Shown here piece after piece: positions 59,657 to 64,000 of a DNA stretch of 64,000 nt. The notes under the pieces are model-generated. The model saw nothing but the letters and a program-made list of their open reading frames with translations. It was not told the DNA's origin and did no database searches. Position 1 is the first letter of the stretch; every line of letters begins with the position of its first letter. A program made the position numbers and the translations under genes. Source of the stretch: Azospirillum sp. TSH64 (lineage in GTDB: Bacteria; Pseudomonadota; Alphaproteobacteria; Azospirillales; Azospirillaceae); NCBI RefSeq assembly GCF_003116035.1, contig NZ_LGQW01000015.1:5304060-5368059 (forward strand), in the 5' to 3' direction.

Positions 59657-60700
59657 TCAGCCGGCTTCGGCTGCGGAGGAGGCGCTCCACAGGTTGATGC
59701 CGGCGTCGGCGACGGCGTGGCTGTCGATCTCGGCCAACTCCTCCGGGCTGAAGGACAGGCTGTTCAGCGCATCCAGCGAGTTGTCGAGCTGCTCGACGTT
59801 GCGCGCGCCGATCAGGGCGGAGGTCACGCGCGGGTCGCGCAGGACCCAGGCGATGGCCATCTGCGCCAGCGTCTGGCCGCGCCGCCTGGCGATGGCGTCG
59901 AGCGCGCGGATGCGCTTCAGATTCTCCGGCGACAGGAAGTTGGCGCGCAGGCTGCCGCCCTTGGCGGCGCGGGCATCGGCAGGCTGGCCACCGAGATACT
60001 TGCTGGTCAGCATGCCCTGCGCCATCGGCGAGAAGGCGATGCAGCCCATGCCGAGATCCTCCAGCGTGTCGAGCAGGCCGCCTTCAACCCAGCGGTTCAG
60101 CATCGAGTAGGAGGGCTGGTGGATCAGGCAGGGGGTGCCCAGCTGCTTCAGGATGCCCGCCGCCCGCCGCGTCATCTCCGGCGAGTAGGAGGAGATGCCG
60201 ACATAGAGCGCCTTGCCCTGGCGGACGATGTGGTCGAGCGCCCCCATCGTCTCCTCCAGCGGGGTGCGGGGATCGACGCGGTGCGAATAGAAGATGTCGA
60301 CGTAATCCAGGCCCATCCGCGTCAGGCTCTGGTCCAGGCTGGAGACCAGATATTTGCGCGAACCCCAGTTGCCGTAGGGGCCGGGCCACATCTCGTAGCC
60401 GGCCTTGGTCGAGATCACCATCTCGTCGCGGTAGGGCCGGAAATCGGTGGCGAGGATGCGGCCGAAATTCTCCTCCGCCGAGCCCGGCGGCGGGCCGTAA
60501 TTGTTGGCGAGGTCGAAATGGGTGACGCCGCGGTCGAAGGCCCGGCGCAGCACGGCGCGCCCGGTGGCGAACACGTCGGTGCCGCCGAAATTCTGCCAGA
60601 GCCCCAGCGAAATGGCCGGCAGGTCCAGCCCGCTGCGGCCGGTGCGCCGGTAGCTCATTGTGCCATAGCGCTGGTCGGCGGCGAGGTAGGGCGGCTGCAT
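59657..60700 (-). CDS. Aldo/keto reductase, YghZ/Gpr-type
   Basis: 347 residues, same length as E. coli YghZ (L-glyceraldehyde 3-phosphate reductase, 346). The N-terminus RYGTMSYRRTGRSGLDLPAI and ISLGLWQNFGG are characteristic of the YghZ/Kv-beta-like branch. Catalytic residues are Asp63 and Tyr68 (HFDLANNYGPPPG), Lys99 (VISTKAGY) and His140 (IFYSHRVDP). It would reduce aldehydes such as L-glyceraldehyde 3-phosphate or methylglyoxal with NADPH. The ATG at 60700 has GGGAGTTCGCC upstream. Confidence 0.93.
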   Translation of the reverse strand: MQPPYLAADQRYGTMSYRRTGRSGLDLPAISLGLWQNFGGTDVFATGRAVLRRAFDRGVTHFDLANNYGPPPGSAEENFGRILATDFRPYRDEMVISTKAGYEMWPGPYGNWGSRKYLVSSLDQSLTRMGLDYVDIFYSHRVDPRTPLEETMGALDHIVRQGKALYVGISSYSPEMTRRAAGILKQLGTPCLIHQPSYSMLNRWVEGGLLDTLEDLGMGCIAFSPMAQGMLTSKYLGGQPADARAAKGGSLRANFLSPENLKRIRALDAIARRRGQTLAQMAIAWVLRDPRVTSALIGARNVEQLDNSLDALNSLSFSPEELAEIDSHAVADAGINLWSASSAAEAG

Positions 60701-60781
60701 GGCGAACTCCCGTTGTGATTCTTGGTGATATATCAGCATAGGGCGGCGGTGCGTCGGTGCGCAATGGCCCCGCCGGCCATA

Positions 60782-61696
60782 TCACTCCCGGCGTTCGGCC
60801 CCGGGTGGCGAGGCGCAGACCTTGCGCACGCAGCCGCGCAGCCAGCGGTGGGCCGGGTCGGCGTCGAGGCGGGGGTGCCAGATCAGGGAGACGGTCACTT
60901 CCGGGGCGGGGAAGGGCAGGGCGAAGCCGTGGAGACCGGCGCGCAGCCCCTCGGTGTGCCGGTCGGGCACGCTGACGATCAGGTCGGTGCCGCGCACCAG
61001 CGCCAGCGCCGCGGCGAATCCGCCGACCGTCGCGACCACGTCGCGCCGGAGTCCGAGCCGGTCCAGCGCCTCGTCCACCAGCCCGCGGTCGTCGCCCCGC
61101 CGCGACACCAGCACATGGCGGCCGGCGGCGAAGCGCTCGGCGGTGATCCCGCCCGCGGCCAGCGGATGGCCGGGGCGGACGACGCCGATGAAGCGGTCGT
61201 GGAACAGGGCCTGGGTGCGCAGCTCCGGCCCGCTGCCGACGGAGACCACGCCGGTCTCCAGATCGACCGAGCCGTCGCGGAGCGGGCCGCTGTCCTTGTC
61301 CGGCTTGGCCAGAAAGCGGATGCGGACGCCGGGCGCCTCGGCGGCGACCAGGGTGAGCAGGGCCGCGCCATAGCTTTCGACGAAACCGTCGCTGGTCCGC
61401 AGGGTGAAGGTGCGGGCCAGCCGGCTCACATCGAGGTTTTCGGCCGGGCGCAGCGCCGCCTCCGCCTCCTGCACCAGCAGGCGGACGCGGTCGCGCAGGT
61501 CGAGCGCGCGGGGCGTGGGGACGAGGCCGCGCCCGGCCCGGACCAGCAGCGGGTCGCCGGTCGCTTCGCGCAGCCGCGCCAGCGCCCGGCTCATCGCCGA
61601 CGGGCTGAGCCGCAGCCGGCGCGCCGCACCGGCGACGCTGCCTTCCGCCAGCAGGGCGTCCAGGGTGACGAGCATGTTGAGGTCGGGTGCGGTCAT
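60782..61696 (-). CDS. LysR-family transcriptional regulator
   Basis: 304 residues. The N-terminus MTAPDLNMLVTLDALLAEGS, with RRLRLSPSAMSRALARLREATGD as recognition helix region, belongs to the NodD/NahR-like group whose members often respond to aromatic or lipophilic effectors. A full effector domain follows. It is divergent from the MFS exporter at 61839 with 142 bp between, the usual arrangement of a LysR regulator with its own efflux pump. Start ATG 61696. Confidence 0.9.
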   Translation of the reverse strand: MTAPDLNMLVTLDALLAEGSVAGAARRLRLSPSAMSRALARLREATGDPLLVRAGRGLVPTPRALDLRDRVRLLVQEAEAALRPAENLDVSRLARTFTLRTSDGFVESYGAALLTLVAAEAPGVRIRFLAKPDKDSGPLRDGSVDLETGVVSVGSGPELRTQALFHDRFIGVVRPGHPLAAGGITAERFAAGRHVLVSRRGDDRGLVDEALDRLGLRRDVVATVGGFAAALALVRGTDLIVSVPDRHTEGLRAGLHGFALPFPAPEVTVSLIWHPRLDADPAHRWLRGCVRKVCASPPGAERRE

Positions 61697-61838
61697 GCGC
61701 CGGAGCGTAGCACGGGCCGACGGCCGCCGCTGCGGGGACATGGCGTCCGATGCACGAATACAGTGCGGATGCTGCGCGTTCCGCCATGCCAGCCCGCGCC
61801 CTAGCCTGGATGCCTGTCATTCGGGAAGGAGAGGCGTC

Positions 61839-63287
61839 ATGAGGGAAGCGGTTGCGGAGCAGGCGGTGGCGGGCGGACCGGCGCGAGGGCTGGTCGCGCA
61901 AGGGGGATTGGCCGGGCTGGCGCTGGCGATGCTGCTGTCGTCGCTCGGCATCAGCATCGCCAATGTCGGGTTGCCGGCGCTGGCGCGGGCGTTCGACGTG
62001 CCGTTCCGCGAGGTCCAATGGGTGGTGCTGGCCTATCTGCTGGCGATCACCACGCTGATCGTCGGGGTCGGGCGGCTGGGCGACATCGTCGGGCGGCGGC
62101 GCCTGCTGCTGGCCGGGATCGCCCTGTTCACGGCGGGCTCCGCCGCCTCCGCCGCCGCGTCCGGCCTGTGGATGCTGGTCGCGGCCCGCGCGGTGCAGGG
62201 GCTGGGGGCCGCCGCGATGATGGCGCTCGCCACCGCCTTCGTCGGCGATGCGGTGCCGAAGGAGCGGATCGGCCGGGCGATGGGGCTGATGGGAACGACA
62301 TCGGCGGTCGGCACCGCGCTCGGCCCGACGCTGGGCGGCCTGCTGATCGCGGCCTTCGGCTGGCCCGCGATCTTCCTGGTCACCGTGCCGCCGGGCGTCG
62401 TGGCCTTCCTGCTGGTGCGGCGCTGCCTGCCGACCGACCGGAGGGAAATCCGGTTGGAGACCCGGTTGGAGACGGGGCGCGGAGCCGGGCGGGGGAGCTT
62501 CGATTTTCCCGGCACGCTGATCCTGGCCCTGGCGCTGGGGACCTATGCGCTGGCGATGACCGGCGGGCGCGGCGGTTTCGGCTGGTCCGAGGTGACGCTT
62601 CTGCTGGCGGCGGTGGCCGGCTTCCGGCTGTTCCTGGCGGTGGAGGCGCGGATGGTGTCGCCGCTGCTGCGGCTGGAGATGCTGCGCGACCGGACGCTGC
62701 GCGGGCGTCTGGCGATGAGCCTGCTGGTGGCGACGGTGCTGATGGCGACGCTGGTGGTGGGGCCGTTCCACCTCGCCCATGCCCTGGGGCTGGAGACCGG
62801 CATGGTCGGTGTGGCCATGTCGGCCGGTCCGCTGGTGGCGGCGCTGACCGGCGTGCCGGCCGGACGGGTCGTCGACCGCTTCGGCGCGGCGCGCATGACC
62901 ATCCTGGGGCTGAGCGCCACGACGGGCGGCTGCGTGCTGCTGGCGCTGCTGCCGGCGACGTTGGGCGTGGCTGGCTATGTCGGGCCGCTGGTCGTCGTCA
63001 CCGCCGGCTATGCGCTGTTCCAGACCGCCAACAACACGGCGGTGATGGCGGATGTGGAGAAGGACCGCCGCGGCGTGGTGTCGGGTGTGCTGAACCTGTC
63101 GCGCAATCTGGGGCTGGTCACCGGCGCCTCGGTGATGGGGACGATCTTCACGCTGGGGGTGGGGACGGAGGTGGCCGTCGCGGCGCCTGACGCCGTCGCC
63201 GCGGGAACCCGGACGACCTTCGCCGTCGCGGCCGGGCTGATCGCCGTGGCGCTCCTCCTGGCGGTCCGGACGGCGGGGCGGCGGTGA
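61839..63287 (+). CDS. MFS transporter, DHA2 (EmrB/QacA-like) type
   Basis: 482 residues with about 14 predicted helices. Motif A is GRLGDIVGRRRLLLAGIALF and motif C is GTTSAVGTALGPTLGGLLI, the antiporter signature of drug-proton exporters. The ATG at 61839 has AAGGAG upstream. A short Arg-rich repeat (RLETRLETGRGAGRG) in the central loop comes from a 12-bp duplication. It is divergent from the LysR regulator and convergent with another. Likely exports a toxic organic compound; substrate unknown. Confidence 0.92.
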   Translation: MREAVAEQAVAGGPARGLVAQGGLAGLALAMLLSSLGISIANVGLPALARAFDVPFREVQWVVLAYLLAITTLIVGVGRLGDIVGRRRLLLAGIALFTAGSAASAAASGLWMLVAARAVQGLGAAAMMALATAFVGDAVPKERIGRAMGLMGTTSAVGTALGPTLGGLLIAAFGWPAIFLVTVPPGVVAFLLVRRCLPTDRREIRLETRLETGRGAGRGSFDFPGTLILALALGTYALAMTGGRGGFGWSEVTLLLAAVAGFRLFLAVEARMVSPLLRLEMLRDRTLRGRLAMSLLVATVLMATLVVGPFHLAHALGLETGMVGVAMSAGPLVAALTGVPAGRVVDRFGAARMTILGLSATTGGCVLLALLPATLGVAGYVGPLVVVTAGYALFQTANNTAVMADVEKDRRGVVSGVLNLSRNLGLVTGASVMGTIFTLGVGTEVAVAAPDAVAAGTRTTFAVAAGLIAVALLLAVRTAGRR

Positions 63288-63321
63288 CGGCGGGGCCGGG
63301 CACACCGCGATTGCGCTCCGA

Positions 63322-64000
63322 TCATCTGGTATCGGTCATGTGGCATCGGCCAGCCATGAAATCCACAAAGGCGCGGACGCGGGCGGGCAGGGGGCCTGGA
63401 CCTCCGAGATAGACGGCGTGGATGTCCTCGCTGCCGCCGGGGTTCATGTGGTCCAGCACCGGCACAAGCGCACCGGCGGCGAGGTCGGTCTCCACCTGGA
63501 AGCGCGCCAGACGCGCCAGCCCGACGCCGCCCAGGGCAAGCAGGCGCGCGGCGTCCCCGTCGCTCGCCCGTGCGGCGATGGGCGGCATATGCTCCTCGAT
63601 CTCTTCGTCGCTTGCAGTCCTGAAAGGCCAGCCGCCGATGGCGCGCGGGAAGGTCCAGCCGATTCCCCTGTGGCGGGCAAGCTCGTCCGGGTGCCTCGGC
63701 GTCCCATGCCGCTCCAGATAGGCGGGGGAGGCGACCACGACCATGCGGGTGCTGCCCAGCTTGCGGATCATCAGGCTTGAATCGCGCAGCGGTCCGGTCC
63801 GGATCGCGACATCGGCCCGCTCCTCCATCAGGTCGACCACCGCATCCGACAGCACAAGGTCGATGGTGACGCCGGGATGGGCGGCCAGGAATTCGGGCAC
63901 CAGCGGGATCAGGTGGCGCATGCCGAAGGGGACGTTGCTGTTGACGCGCAGATGTCCACGCGGCGCCGCACCGGCCGAGGCCTCCCGCTCGGCCTCCTCC
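63322..64000 (-). CDS. LysR-family regulator, 5' part beyond the right edge
   Basis: About 226 residues are present; the frame is still open at the edge, so the DNA-binding domain is missing. The visible part is the effector domain: RGHLRVNSNVPFGMRHLIPL, DLVLSDAVVDLMEERADVAIRTG and VVVASPAYLERHGTPRHPDEL, typical of the large CrgA/DsdC-like LysR subgroup. Convergent with the MFS gene, 34 bp between stops. Confidence 0.88.
   Translation of the reverse strand, partial: EEAEREASAGAAPRGHLRVNSNVPFGMRHLIPLVPEFLAAHPGVTIDLVLSDAVVDLMEERADVAIRTGPLRDSSLMIRKLGSTRMVVVASPAYLERHGTPRHPDELARHRGIGWTFPRAIGGWPFRTASDEEIEEHMPPIAARASDGDAARLLALGGVGLARLARFQVETDLAAGALVPVLDHMNPGGSEDIHAVYLGGPGPLPARVRAFVDFMAGRCHMTDTR

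Noticed and set aside
1..64000. tRNA, rRNA, insertion sequence or prophage genes
   Set aside because: Reading the intergenic regions revealed no cloverleaf-like sequence, and no transposase, integrase or phage structural protein was recognised.

Overview
This 64 kb stretch is very GC-rich, tightly packed bacterial chromosome or chromid. Gene content (valine degradation genes, homogentisate dioxygenase, many LysR-type regulators, polar amino-acid and peptide ABC importers, secreted carbohydrate-active enzymes) and the many CCCTCTCCCC/GGGGAGAGGG palindromic elements suggest a plant- or soil-associated alphaproteobacterium close to Azospirillum. That assignment is inference from gene families and base composition; no rRNA or tRNA gene was seen.

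Layout. 0-6 kb: the 5' part of a TauE/SafE permease (cut by the left edge), a divergent LysR regulator, an MFS transporter, an aldo/keto reductase, a ClC-type chloride channel and a small basic protein. 6-13.5 kb: a secreted beta-helix protein with two carbohydrate-binding modules, a thioesterase, an Lrp-type regulator convergent with pyruvate kinase, two membrane proteins and a small 2-oxoglutarate/Fe(II) oxygenase-like protein. 13.5-20 kb: an RpiR-type regulator divergent from a four-gene amino-acid ABC importer, then a MocR-type regulator divergent from a PaiB-like protein. 20.5-23 kb: a GH5 glycanase carrying the same type of binding module as the beta-helix protein, closed by a strong terminator.

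22.9-40.3 kb is one long minus-strand block: a seven-gene, translationally coupled cluster (four glycosyltransferases, a histidine phosphatase, a polysaccharide deacetylase-like protein and a GNAT acetyltransferase), a peptide-type ABC importer with a fused double ATPase, a very unusual ABC-transporter-like protein with a cyclic-nucleotide-binding domain whose ATPase motifs are all degenerate, and a methyltransferase. This block is my best candidate for an undescribed system: a glycoconjugate pathway beside a transporter-like protein that appears to have lost ATP hydrolysis.

40.4-49.7 kb: hmgA behind a perfect 20-bp palindrome, a 1771-residue secreted filamentous-haemagglutinin-type protein ending in a caspase-like peptidase domain, then, after a pair of identical 14-bp palindromes, a ParA-type ATPase with a DUF3102-like partner and a small secreted protein. 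49.9-54.6 kb: a LysR regulator and the valine-catabolism run mmsA / isobutyryl-CoA dehydrogenase / mmsB. 54.8-64 kb: a second ParA with a C-terminal membrane helix, an Old Yellow Enzyme, a Pit phosphate transporter, a small periplasmic protein, a YghZ-type aldo/keto reductase, a LysR/MFS divergent pair and a LysR regulator cut by the right edge.

Two repeat phenomena run through the window. One is a family of palindromic elements, one of which sits in frame inside the histidine phosphatase gene. The other is a set of short tandem duplications, mostly of 15-bp period, at gene ends, linkers and N-termini.
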